33,648 bases of DNA, from contig JAGCFN010000168.1 of the NCBI GenBank assembly GCA_017650085.1, forward strand, positions 1 to 33,648. The letters run 5' to 3'. The DNA is from Bacteroidaceae bacterium (GTDB lineage: Bacteria; Bacteroidota; Bacteroidia; Bacteroidales; Bacteroidaceae). The position numbers and the translations under genes are program-made. The notes under the pieces are model-generated. The model was not told where the DNA came from. It saw nothing but the letters and a program-made list of their open reading frames with translations, and searched no databases. Positions 25,739 to 33,085 of the stretch are shown piece after piece (positions within the stretch are counted from its first letter, which is position 1; each line of letters starts with the position of its first letter).

Positions 25739-25746
25739 TACATTTG
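25739..25746 (+). promoter_or_regulatory. -7 promoter element of the GH127-IMPase operon
   Basis: TACATTTG fits TAnnTTTG and lies 28 bases before the ATG at 25775. The -33 region is a T/C-rich stretch without a clear TTTG. The position argues against the in-frame upstream ATG at 25676. Confidence 0.65.
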
Positions 25747-25774
25747 CAAGACAAATCATTTAACAAACAACATT

Positions 25775-27757
25775 ATGAAGTCCGTCACAACATTTTTGTT
25801 CAGCACTGTTGCAGTTTTCGCACTTGACAGTTGTCATGCAGATGCAAAAGAGGAGAAGATTGTCTACCCAAAGCCAAATCAGGTGGAGATAACCGACCGA
25901 ACCTGGAGCGCTTTTCTGGAGCGGACACGCAACATTACCATACCCGATGTACTTGACAAGTTTGAAGGAAGACACATAGACCAAGTGACAAAGGATGACA
26001 ACAATTTCTGGTCACCAGATCGTGGAAGAGTCAACGATGAAACTTCACAGAAACGCTCTCACAACACTTTGCGCAACTTCGAACTGGTAGCAGAGGGTCA
26101 TGTGGCAGATGGAGGGCACTTTGGATTTCCATGGTTCGACGGACTAATCTATGAAACCATAACAGGCATCTCCGACTATCTCCTGCAATTTCCTGATGCT
26201 GCAATGGAAGCGCGTATAGATGAATACATACGCCGCATCGAAGCCGCTCAAAAAGCAGACCCAGACGGCTACATCAACACATACACTACACTCCAGGAGA
26301 ACGACCATCGTTGGGGTGAGAATGGTGGCAACCTGCGCTGGCAGCACGATGTCTACAACAGCGGATGCCTGGTGGAGGCTGGTGTACATTATTATAAAGC
26401 GACAGGCAAAACGCAGCTCCTTGAGGTGGCTACACGCCTGGCAAACTACATGTACGACTATATGGCAGGAGCCAATCACAATGTGGTGCCAGGACATGCA
26501 TTGCCCGAGGATGCCCTTATCCAGCTCTATCATCTTTACAAGTCAGAGCCAACACTATCCGGGAAGTTGTCTGTGCCTGTAGAGCCGGAACATTACCTTC
26601 GCCTTGCAGAGTTCTGGATTGAGCAGCGTGGACATACAGAAGGGCGTCGTCCATTAGAAGCCTATGCTCAGGATGCTGAATCTGTCTTCGACATGCAGAC
26701 CATAGAGGGACATGCCGTTCGAGCCACCCTTTTTGCAACAGGAGTGGCAGATGCTGCAATTGTGAACCGCGATACCAAATACATCGATGCCGCTCATCGT
26801 TTATGGGACAATATGGTGGGCCGCCGAATGTTCATTACCGGTGGTGTGGGAGCTATCCACGAGGACGAGAAGTTTGGCCCTGACTACTTCCTACCTACTG
26901 ATGCTTATCTCGAGACGTGTGCTGCCATTGGTGCCGGACTCTTCTCTTGGCGCATGAACGAGCTGACTGGTGATGCCAAGTACATGGATGTGCTCGAGCG
27001 CATCATCTTCAACAGCATTCCTACTGCTGTTTCTATGGAGGGGACAAGCTACACCTATCAGAACCCACTCAATGCTGACAAGATGAACCGCTGGCCTTGG
27101 CACGACTGTCCTTGTTGTCCGCCTATGTTGCTGAAGTTCACAGGAATGCTTCCGTCAATGATATATGCTGTTAAGGGAACTGACATCTATGTCAACCTCT
27201 TTATTGGGAGCAAAGTAAAACTGGAACTGCCTGGTGTGGGCATTGTCGAAGTGAAGCAGGAAGTAGATTGGAACACAGGCAAGGTCAACATTCAAGTGAA
27301 CTCGCCGAAGCCGAAGAAGCTTCGTGTTCTGGTTCGCATGCCAGGTTGGAACGAAGGAGAAGAACTGCCCCTAGGCCTTTATCACAGCGACTTGCAGATT
27401 TCAGATGATGCTGACCTGCAGAATGGTTATAGAGTGTTTACAGGCAACCAGGCAAAGGATATCAACTTTACCCTCAATACCAAACCCCGTAAAGTTTATG
27501 GCGACGAACATATCGAGCAGTTGCAAGGCCTTTGCTCTCTTGCTTCAGGACCTTTTGTTTATTGTGCTGAGAAGATTGACAACGAAGCAGAATGGGACAG
27601 CCTCACACTTTCAGGTCGTGAGTATGTCCTTGACACCAACAACCCTATCCTTGGCTATTCAACCATTCGTAGCAAGGATGGTGCCATTACGGCCATACCT
27701 TTCTGTGCCATTGCCAACCGTTGTAAAGATACCGCTTATAGGGTTTGGGCTAAATAA
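25775..27757 (+). CDS. GH127-family glycosidase, exported, possibly lipoprotein
   Basis: 660 residues from ATG 25775. The signal MKSVTTFLFSTVAVFALDSC ends in a possible but non-ideal lipobox (LDSC, Cys20); cleavage by signal peptidase I after HADA (21-24) is the alternative. The GH127 (DUF1680) domain fills the protein, with the metal/thiolate residues Glu380 and Cys382 in LETCAA and Cys445, Cys447 and Cys448 in CPCCPP. The Cys-Cys-Pro-Pro form matches HypBA1. It lacks the C-terminal accessory and sorting domains of the other GH127 here. Expected reaction: hydrolysis of beta-L-arabinofuranosides. Other DUF1680-related families act on different sugars, so the substrate is not certain. It is followed after 16 bases by the IMPase gene. 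Confidence 0.88.
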   Translation: MKSVTTFLFSTVAVFALDSCHADAKEEKIVYPKPNQVEITDRTWSAFLERTRNITIPDVLDKFEGRHIDQVTKDDNNFWSPDRGRVNDETSQKRSHNTLRNFELVAEGHVADGGHFGFPWFDGLIYETITGISDYLLQFPDAAMEARIDEYIRRIEAAQKADPDGYINTYTTLQENDHRWGENGGNLRWQHDVYNSGCLVEAGVHYYKATGKTQLLEVATRLANYMYDYMAGANHNVVPGHALPEDALIQLYHLYKSEPTLSGKLSVPVEPEHYLRLAEFWIEQRGHTEGRRPLEAYAQDAESVFDMQTIEGHAVRATLFATGVADAAIVNRDTKYIDAAHRLWDNMVGRRMFITGGVGAIHEDEKFGPDYFLPTDAYLETCAAIGAGLFSWRMNELTGDAKYMDVLERIIFNSIPTAVSMEGTSYTYQNPLNADKMNRWPWHDCPCCPPMLLKFTGMLPSMIYAVKGTDIYVNLFIGSKVKLELPGVGIVEVKQEVDWNTGKVNIQVNSPKPKKLRVLVRMPGWNEGEELPLGLYHSDLQISDDADLQNGYRVFTGNQAKDINFTLNTKPRKVYGDEHIEQLQGLCSLASGPFVYCAEKIDNEAEWDSLTLSGREYVLDTNNPILGYSTIRSKDGAITAIPFCAIANRCKDTAYRVWAK

Positions 27758-27773
27758 ATAAAATGTTTTAGAT

Positions 27774-28562
27774 ATGCTTTCATCTATTGTAAAAATCGTC
27801 ATCGAAGCTTCCAGTCTGATGCAGACGGAGGACTTCATCATCTCTCAAAAAGGAGGGATAAGCAACATAGTCACATCTTCTGACATAGCTGTTCAAGAGT
27901 TCCTTTGCCAGCGACTCAGCGCTATATTGCCCGGCTGCGGCTTCATTTGTGAGGAAGAAGACATCCGCGACATCAAACACGAGTATGTGTGGATTGTCGA
28001 CCCCATCGATGGGACTGCAAACTATGCCCGAGGCATACGCGAATGCGGCATCTGTGTTGGCTTGAGACACAATTCCGAGATGGAAATGGCTGTGGTGTAT
28101 CTGCCGAGAACAGACGAGCTTTTTACTGCCGAACGCGGTAAGGGCGCTTTCCTTCATCATCCTGGGTCGGGAAAGCCAGCCAAGCAACTTCATGTGTCGA
28201 AGCGTCCCTTCTCCGAGGGAATTATGTGTACAGCTCTTTCGCTCTACCACAAAGAGCACACTCAAATCTGTTCCGACATCATCCTTGATGTGTATGGGCA
28301 GTGCAATGACATACGTCGCTTTGGTTCAGCAGCTTCTGAGTTGTGCTACTTGGCTATGGGATTGTACGAGCTCTATTTCGAGTATATCCTCTCGCCATGG
28401 GACTTTGCTGCGGCTTCGCTCATCCTTGAAGAGGCTGGTGGCGTGCTTTGTGACCTTCAAGGGAAACCACTTGACCACACGAAGCCTTCTGGAATACTTG
28501 CTGCCAACAACAAGGAGAATTTGGACCGGCTCGTGGCTATTGTTTCGAAGAGGCTAAGCTAA
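27774..28562 (+). CDS. Inositol monophosphatase-family phosphatase
   Basis: 262 residues, cytosolic. The metal-binding motifs of the lithium-sensitive phosphatase family are present: CEEED (59-63), WIVDPIDGTANYARG (73-87, with Asp76 and Asp79), and SPWDFAAASLILEEAGG with Asp210. Family members hydrolyse inositol phosphates, sugar phosphates, histidinol phosphate or PAP. It lies 16 bases after the GH127 stop, evidently in the same operon. That points to a sugar- or polyol-phosphate in this pathway, but the substrate cannot be read from the motifs. Confidence 0.88.
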   Translation: MLSSIVKIVIEASSLMQTEDFIISQKGGISNIVTSSDIAVQEFLCQRLSAILPGCGFICEEEDIRDIKHEYVWIVDPIDGTANYARGIRECGICVGLRHNSEMEMAVVYLPRTDELFTAERGKGAFLHHPGSGKPAKQLHVSKRPFSEGIMCTALSLYHKEHTQICSDIILDVYGQCNDIRRFGSAASELCYLAMGLYELYFEYILSPWDFAAASLILEEAGGVLCDLQGKPLDHTKPSGILAANNKENLDRLVAIVSKRLS

Positions 28563-28571
28563 ATCGCAAAC

Positions 28572-28681
28572 GTATAGTGCCACGATGGCAAACATATAGT
28601 GTGATGATTGGCATTTACTAGTGTGACGTTGGCAATTTACTAGTGTGATGATTGAGATTTACTAGTGTGTCGTTCAGGACA
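28572..28681. repeat. Intergenic 22-bp tandem repeat array, right copy
   Basis: Five 22-bp units start at 28572, 28594, 28616, 28638 and 28660. Core forms are TATAGTGCCACGATGGCAA, TATAGTGTGATGATTGGCA, ACTAGTGTGACGTTGGCAA and ACTAGTGTGATGATTGAGA. A partial unit (CGCAAAC) precedes, directly after the IMPase stop. The last unit runs over the stop codon of the convergent gene. The family is the same as the array at 8729-8838 (shared TAGTGT...GAT.G(G)CAA pattern and exact 22-bp period). No independent terminator hairpin is visible in this convergent gap. Confidence 0.85.
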
Positions 28682-29300
28682 AGCTGAAGCGGAACTGCTG
28701 GCCCACGTATTCCCACCTGACTGTGCCGAAACGGATGAGTCGCGCCAAGAGCGTGATGACTTTGTGCCGGGGGAGTTTTGAGAGGCGGACTATCTGATTC
28801 AAGGTCTGGCTCCCTTTCATGATGCTGAGCAATTGCCGCACAGAATCATCATAGGTAATGACTGAGCCCCGGAACTTCTGCGACTCTTGCCAAAGTGCCA
28901 GATGAACGGACGAGGCCAGGATGTTCTCGTCCTTAATGCGGATGTAGGCCCTCATCTGTCCCTCCTCGTCACGAGCATAAACAGGACGCTTGGTTGAAGG
29001 CGGAACTGTGGCTATCACAATGGTGCGTCCCTCAGCATGATAGGTGTCGAAGGAGATGCTTGGCTCGGGCTTGCAGAACTTGTAGGCAGCCTGATGCATC
29101 ATGAAGATTTCCTCCTCACTTCGGACTCCCGACAAGTGCCCATCATCACTAACCCCAATCAGCAACCTGCCACCATCCGTATTGGCAAAAGCTGAAACGG
29201 ATTTGGCAAGTTTGCAGGCATCGGCCACACGGTACTTGAAGTCCTGTTGCTGATGCTCACCCTCGCGAATGAGACTGAGGAGGTAGTGCTTATCGTTCAT
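28674..29300 (-). CDS. AlbA_2 (Schlafen-like) domain protein with C-terminal helix-turn-helix
   Basis: 208 residues. The N-terminal AlbA_2 domain (about 8-125) shows QDFKYRV, AKSVSAFANTDGGRLLIGVS and the DDGHLSGVRS block. The C-terminal part (about 145-205: LNQIVRLSKLPRHKVITLLA) looks like a winged helix. Such proteins are nucleic-acid binding or regulatory and mostly uncharacterised. Last gene of the CPBP-phosphoesterase operon, 12 bases after its neighbour. Its stop codon lies inside the last 22-bp repeat unit. Confidence 0.75.
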   Translation of the reverse strand: MNDKHYLLSLIREGEHQQQDFKYRVADACKLAKSVSAFANTDGGRLLIGVSDDGHLSGVRSEEEIFMMHQAAYKFCKPEPSISFDTYHAEGRTIVIATVPPSTKRPVYARDEEGQMRAYIRIKDENILASSVHLALWQESQKFRGSVITYDDSVRQLLSIMKGSQTLNQIVRLSKLPRHKVITLLARLIRFGTVRWEYVGQQFRFSLS

Positions 29301-29312
29301 AAAAGGGAAAGG

Positions 29313-30275
29313 TCACACGAACAGAACTTCTCGCCCATGAAAGAGGAAGTTCCCAGCCACAATATATTCTCGGCAAGTAGGTGAAAACTGGTCCTCGACG
29401 GTCACATGCTCATGTCCTGCAAGTATGCAGCGAAGGAGTGATTCACGCTTGAGGTAATGGATGAAATCACGGGTCACGGCATCTTCCAGTTGAAGTTTGT
29501 AGTCCCCGTTGGGCTTGGGAACTGCGCTATAAGTCAGCTTTCCCTTGTCGCTCCAGAAACGCATGGCAGCCCGCCAAATGTTGTCCGTGAAGAAAGGAAC
29601 ATGCATGCAAAGTACGATGGGGAGGCCTTTGGCGACTTCTTCCTTGAACAACCTCACCTGTTCTTCGGTCACATAGCCATAGACATCATCGAGCGTGACA
29701 AAATTCACGCCATTAACTACCTGACTATACAGGGAGATGTCGAAGGGATAGACGCCTTGCAAGACCTTGCGCGTATTGTCCTTGTATGCTTCAGTATGCT
29801 CCTCTTTGGGGTCGCTCAGCCACATGTCTGTACTGAACTCGTGATTTCCCAAAGAACCGATGGTACCCTCGCCAAAGTATTTCTTCACAAGGTCGAAGTT
29901 CGCTTCACTTTGCCAGTCTATGAGGTCGCCCGTATGGACCACATAGTCCACATGTTGCTTAGCCCAAGCCAAAGCGTCACGAAGTGCCTCTTCCTGCCTG
30001 CCGCCAAAGGTTGTGGTGCGGCTCTCGTGAAGTTGATGCTTCTTCTCATTCTCGTGCTCGTAGGCTGCTGTGAGATGGGTGTCGGATAGATGCAGGACAG
30101 AGAAAGGCTTCTCCAGGCCTATTTCCACAGTCGCATAACTGAGCGAGAGGCGTTCATACCTTCCCCGCTTTGGGAACACGGCAGGATTGTCTTCCGCCAA
30201 CAGGGGAAGTTGTGAAGTGGCAATGAGCGCTCCTGCCCCAGCCACACGTTTAAAGAATGTTCTTCTGTCTATCAT
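29313..30275 (-). CDS. Tat-exported calcineurin-like metallophosphoesterase
   Basis: 320 residues. The N-terminus DRRTFFKRVAGAGALI is a twin-arginine signal followed by a hydrophobic stretch. Dinuclear metal motifs appear in order: SDTH (Asp65, His67), GDLID (Asp117), GNHE (Asn144, His145), CMHVPFF and GHEH near 294. It would hydrolyse a phosphoester in the periplasm or on the envelope; substrate unknown. The start codon overlaps the preceding stop (ATGA), indicating coupling with the membrane protease gene. Confidence 0.87.
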   Translation of the reverse strand: MIDRRTFFKRVAGAGALIATSQLPLLAEDNPAVFPKRGRYERLSLSYATVEIGLEKPFSVLHLSDTHLTAAYEHENEKKHQLHESRTTTFGGRQEEALRDALAWAKQHVDYVVHTGDLIDWQSEANFDLVKKYFGEGTIGSLGNHEFSTDMWLSDPKEEHTEAYKDNTRKVLQGVYPFDISLYSQVVNGVNFVTLDDVYGYVTEEQVRLFKEEVAKGLPIVLCMHVPFFTDNIWRAAMRFWSDKGKLTYSAVPKPNGDYKLQLEDAVTRDFIHYLKRESLLRCILAGHEHVTVEDQFSPTCREYIVAGNFLFHGREVLFV

Positions 30276-31081
30276 GGTTCGAGGTTAACTGATCTGTGTT
30301 GTGATGTCTTTTTTAGCATTATAAATCCTATAACAGCCATAACTACAGTTGCGAAGACGACTTTTGCATCAAACAGATATATGACGGGTGTACTGGACAT
30401 CCGTATTTCTCCCAGTCCAAGCATGCAGTAGATTGCAACTAAAGTAATAGTCAGATTCCTGCCCATATGAAGGATGATGGCATACCAGATGTTTCGTGTC
30501 CAGATGAACACCAGTCCGAAAAGCATGGCACCAATGGATGCTCCAATGAAGTTGCGAACGTGGAGGATGCCGAAGAACAAGGCCATCACGGCGCAGACTA
30601 TTATCTTCGACTTACGCTGTCGGAATGGCGAGATGGCCAACTGACGGAAACAAAGTTCTTCGAGCACAGGGGCAAGAAGAACGGCATGAACACCGGCAAG
30701 CAGATCTTCGCTCAATTCGTCGGGAGTGTATGTGATGGACTCCAACCGCACAGAGTGGATGAGTGATGTAAGACCATAGACAAGGTATCCCTCGACAACA
30801 AGCCATAGCGGAGCCAACAGTAACAGTCCGGCAATGACAGTCAGCTTCGGAAGTTTCATCGATAACTGTTTCGACTCAGGGAACACTTTAGGCTCTAACC
30901 AATATGCAATAATGCAGGTCAGCCCGATGGCAGCCAAAGTGAGCATCCACGACAAAGCCTCTCGGCCAAGGGTAAAGTTTCCGTCAGCTATCGGTATAGC
31001 TGTGACGTAGATGAGCGAAAAACCATAGATAGTCGCAAGTATCGGCACAAAAGGTTTGAGAATGCGTCGGAAAATGTTCAT
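30272..31081 (-). CDS. CPBP-family intramembrane metalloprotease
   Basis: The start was set at ATG 31081 (MNIFRRILKPFVPI) because the promoter -7 lies at 31108-31115; an in-frame ATG at 31171 lies upstream of it. 269 residues with about seven or eight hydrophobic helices. CPBP (Abi, Rce1-like) motifs: EELCFR (Glu141, Glu142, Arg146), FGILH with His174, and HMGRN (His205, Asn209). These membrane proteases act in prenyl-protein processing in eukaryotes and in bacteriocin self-protection in some bacteria. No bacteriocin gene is visible here. First gene of a three-gene operon. Confidence 0.88.
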   Translation of the reverse strand: MNIFRRILKPFVPILATIYGFSLIYVTAIPIADGNFTLGREALSWMLTLAAIGLTCIIAYWLEPKVFPESKQLSMKLPKLTVIAGLLLLAPLWLVVEGYLVYGLTSLIHSVRLESITYTPDELSEDLLAGVHAVLLAPVLEELCFRQLAISPFRQRKSKIIVCAVMALFFGILHVRNFIGASIGAMLFGLVFIWTRNIWYAIILHMGRNLTITLVAIYCMLGLGEIRMSSTPVIYLFDAKVVFATVVMAVIGFIMLKKTSQHRSVNLEP

Positions 31082-31107
31082 CACCTTAATGTTAGTTATT
31101 TCCTCTG

Positions 31108-31139
31108 CAAAGATAATGATTTTTCTCGAGCTAATCAAA
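31108..31139 (-). promoter_or_regulatory. Promoter of the CPBP-phosphoesterase-AlbA_2 operon
   Basis: On the minus strand TTTG (31139-31136), a 20-base spacer and TATCTTTG (31115-31108), 26 bases before the ATG at 31081. Both consensus parts are present. Confidence 0.75.
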
Positions 31140-31187
31140 TCCTGCGTGTTTTTCTGTCTTTTTCCTATCACCTTTTATGGCTGGCTT

Positions 31188-31217
31188 TTGTGGTTTTATT
31201 ATTTTGTCGTACCTTTG
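31188..31217 (+). promoter_or_regulatory. Promoter of the GNAT-TIGR04076 operon
   Basis: TTTG (31188-31191), an 18-base spacer and TACCTTTG (31210-31217). It diverges from the CPBP promoter within the same 198-base gap. The predicted leader to the GNAT ATG is about 55 bases. Confidence 0.75.
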
Positions 31218-31279
31218 CAAACAGATAAACAGATAATGGCAAACATTCAAATCATACATCGTGACTCGTTTGAAGTGAT

Positions 31280-31711
31280 ATGGAAATCATCAGAGCAACA
31301 AAGACGGCAGAGCAAGCTGGAGCCTATTACGTCCGCATTCAGGCAATGGCACGAAAGCATCAGATTCCTCTATATGTAGAATTTGATGAGCATGATACGC
31401 CTGAGACCAAATATATCGTGATAGTTGAAGACTATCTACCCATCGCCACCAGTCGGCTCTATGCCATTGATGAATCGAATGTGATGCTGGGAAGAGTTGT
31501 TGTGCTCCCCGAATATCGAAACAAGGGAATAGGTACACTTGTGGTAAAGGAGGCAGAGAAATGGGCTAAGGAGCTGGGCTTTCATACTGCCGTCGTGGAA
31601 AGCCGTGACAACAAGATGCCATTCTACGAGAAGATGGGCTATGTAGCGGATTATTCAAAGATAATTATAGGTGATACATTCACTTGTTATAAAATGACTA
31701 AGAATCTATGA
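31280..31711 (+). CDS. GNAT-family N-acetyltransferase
   Basis: 143 residues, cytosolic. The acetyl-CoA binding motif A is clear: GRVVVLPEYRNKGIGTLVVK, with RNKGIG as the pyrophosphate loop. NKMPFYEKMGY is the usual C-terminal block. The acceptor is unknown. Its stop overlaps the start of the next gene. Confidence 0.85.
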   Translation: MEIIRATKTAEQAGAYYVRIQAMARKHQIPLYVEFDEHDTPETKYIVIVEDYLPIATSRLYAIDESNVMLGRVVVLPEYRNKGIGTLVVKEAEKWAKELGFHTAVVESRDNKMPFYEKMGYVADYSKIIIGDTFTCYKMTKNL

Positions 31712-32013
31712 TGAACAAGGTAAGAATAACAGCCATTCGTCAAACGGTCTATCCCGACCTGATGGCTAAATACGAGAACCCCATCGAGCATACATGCGAT
31801 GTGAGGGAGGGGCAGCAGTGGATCTCAATTGACGGGCAGTGTCCCGATGGCATGTGTCCGTCGGCATGGGATTCCATGCGCGAGTTCGTAGCGTCACTTG
31901 CCAGAGGAGAAGGCAATTTCTATGATGGGTGGATGAAGAACCCGATGAGTGCCATGATTAGTTGCAACGATGGCTTCCGTCCGTTCAGTTTCTATATCGA
32001 AGTAGTGGAGTAG
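31708..32013 (+). CDS. TIGR04076-type small protein, function unknown
   Basis: 101 residues (100 if ATG 31711 is used; the two ATGs are adjacent and overlap the GNAT stop as ATGATGA). Features typical of the family: an N-terminal VRITAIRQTVYPDLMAKY, a conserved Cys (HTCDV), CPDGMCPSAWDSM and SCNDGFRPFSFYIE. Several conserved Cys residues suggest metal binding or redox work, but no role is established. Coupled to the acetyltransferase. Confidence 0.78.
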   Translation: MMNKVRITAIRQTVYPDLMAKYENPIEHTCDVREGQQWISIDGQCPDGMCPSAWDSMREFVASLARGEGNFYDGWMKNPMSAMISCNDGFRPFSFYIEVVE

Positions 32014-32102
32014 ATTTCGTCGGCAAAGCATTCGTCAAGTATGGTATTGAGCACTTTGCTACCAATCTGGTAACCGTTTTGTAGCGGCTGGAGGGAAAAC
32101 AG

Positions 32103-32134
32103 AAGGGAGAGGCAACGAATGTCTCTCCCTTTTC
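32103..32134. terminator. Rho-independent terminator after the TIGR04076 gene
   Basis: AAGGGAGAG (32103-32111), an 11-base loop and CTCTCCCTT (32123-32131) form a perfect 9-bp stem followed by TTT on the plus strand. Transcripts from the tRNA gene on the other strand also run into this hairpin, although without a strong T-tract. Confidence 0.75.
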
Positions 32135-32152
32135 CGATAACTCACTTGTTAT

Positions 32153-32168
32153 TGTGTGTGTGTGTGTG
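32153..32168. repeat. (TG)8 dinucleotide repeat at the tRNA 3' end
   Basis: Eight TG units; on the minus strand a CA run that begins in the last two bases of tRNA-Arg (acceptor C and discriminator A). Confidence 0.7.
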
Positions 32169-32240
32169 ATCCCGTTGGGATTCGAACCCAAGACCCACAG
32201 CTTAGAAGGCTGTTGCTCTATCCAGCTGAGCTACGGAACC
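32167..32240 (-). tRNA. tRNA-Arg (UCU)
   Basis: A full cloverleaf can be drawn on the minus strand. The acceptor is GGTTCCG/CGGGATC with G-U pairs, the D arm GCTC/GAGC, and the anticodon stem ACAGC/GCTGT with loop CTTCTAA giving anticodon UCU. The T arm is TTGGG-TTCGAAT-CCCAA and the discriminator is A. CCA is not encoded. Length 74. Confidence 0.95.
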
Positions 32241-32257
32241 AACCTAATTTGCGGGTG

Positions 32258-32265
32258 CAAAGGTA
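32258..32265 (-). promoter_or_regulatory. -7 promoter element of tRNA-Arg
   Basis: TACCTTTG on the minus strand, 17 bases before the first tRNA base, a normal distance for a short leader. The AT-rich stretch from 32266 to 32326 also holds an imperfect hairpin (32291-32317) with T-rich sequence on the minus-strand 3' side, which may terminate the operon ending at 32327. Confidence 0.65.
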
Positions 32266-32326
32266 AGAAGAAATTAAGAATTAAGAAAGAAGAATGAAGA
32301 ATTATTTTTCTTATTCTCGCATTTTC

Positions 32327-33085
32327 TTATTCTTCACCTTTGTTTAGGCCTTCTTTCTTTACTGATGATGAACCAGTTGCGGCATAAGCAAAGTCATGAC
32401 ATTCGCCCTTGACGGTCACATTTACGGCTCCCGAGAGTGTGAGGCGTGCCTGCTTGCTGTTGATGTCGAGATTGCCACTGCCTGCGCCGCTCATCTTAAG
32501 CTTCAGCTTGCGGCACTCTACCCTACCCTCCAGGTTTGCTGCACCAGTCGTGATGACTTCCAAGTTTTCTGTCAGACAAAGATTATCCATCTTGACATTA
32601 CCTGCGCCACCGATGTTGATGTCCAGTTCTTTGTCCTGGGAGATGCTGTCCTTGAGGATGATGTCGGAGGCACCCATAGCGTGTATGTCCGTGAGGAAGG
32701 GAGCTGTGATGCGGAGCGTGATGGCTGGCGTATTCTTGTTGATAGTGCCTGTGCCTTCTTTCAGGGAGGCTACAAGTTCTTCGTCTTCAGAAGTGATGGT
32801 ATAGGCTTCGATGGCTTTCTCGTTGCCATAGACTTGCACAGAGTAGGTGCTGTCCTGAGTGTATTCCAGACGAATGGCTCCGCTAGTTTCCACTTCATGG
32901 AAAGCAAGTGTGGGCAGATCAACGGTAACGACTTTGCCCCACTTCTCGGAGTCCTGGTAGTCGTGGTTTGAGACTGACTCTATCATGGTCTGCATGGCTT
33001 TGTCCATCATCTTGTCGCACGATATGAGACAAGATGTTCCTGCTATCAACGTAGCAGCAAAAATGTTACGTAGTTTCATATGCAT
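32327..33085 (-). CDS. DUF2807 (head GIN domain) lipoprotein
   Basis: 252 residues. The N-terminus ATLIAGTSCLISCDK has a lipobox (LISC), so it should be a lipoprotein. The body is a repetitive beta-structure of the auto-transporter adhesin head GIN type, with recurring GA-containing turns (ETSGAIRLEY, HAMGASDIIL, IGGAGNVKMD, TTGAANLEG, MSGAGSGNLD, LSGAVNV). The ATG at 33085 overlaps the upstream stop by one base (TAATG); a second ATG six bases in is possible. Function unknown, often seen with envelope-stress regulators. Confidence 0.82.
   Translation of the reverse strand: MHMKLRNIFAATLIAGTSCLISCDKMMDKAMQTMIESVSNHDYQDSEKWGKVVTVDLPTLAFHEVETSGAIRLEYTQDSTYSVQVYGNEKAIEAYTITSEDEELVASLKEGTGTINKNTPAITLRITAPFLTDIHAMGASDIILKDSISQDKELDINIGGAGNVKMDNLCLTENLEVITTGAANLEGRVECRKLKLKMSGAGSGNLDINSKQARLTLSGAVNVTVKGECHDFAYAATGSSSVKKEGLNKGEE

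Noticed and set aside
25676..25774. N-terminal extension of the second GH127 to ATG 25676
   Set aside because: It would start upstream of the TACATTTG promoter element and inside the operator region; the ATG at 25775 begins a clear signal peptide.
31082..31171. Upstream start for the CPBP protease
   Set aside because: It lies upstream of the full TTTG/TATCTTTG promoter, so those codons would not be transcribed from it.
31236..31379. 47-codon frame just downstream of the GNAT promoter
   Set aside because: Overlaps the GNAT gene in another frame and resembles no family; at most a leader peptide, for which nothing else speaks.
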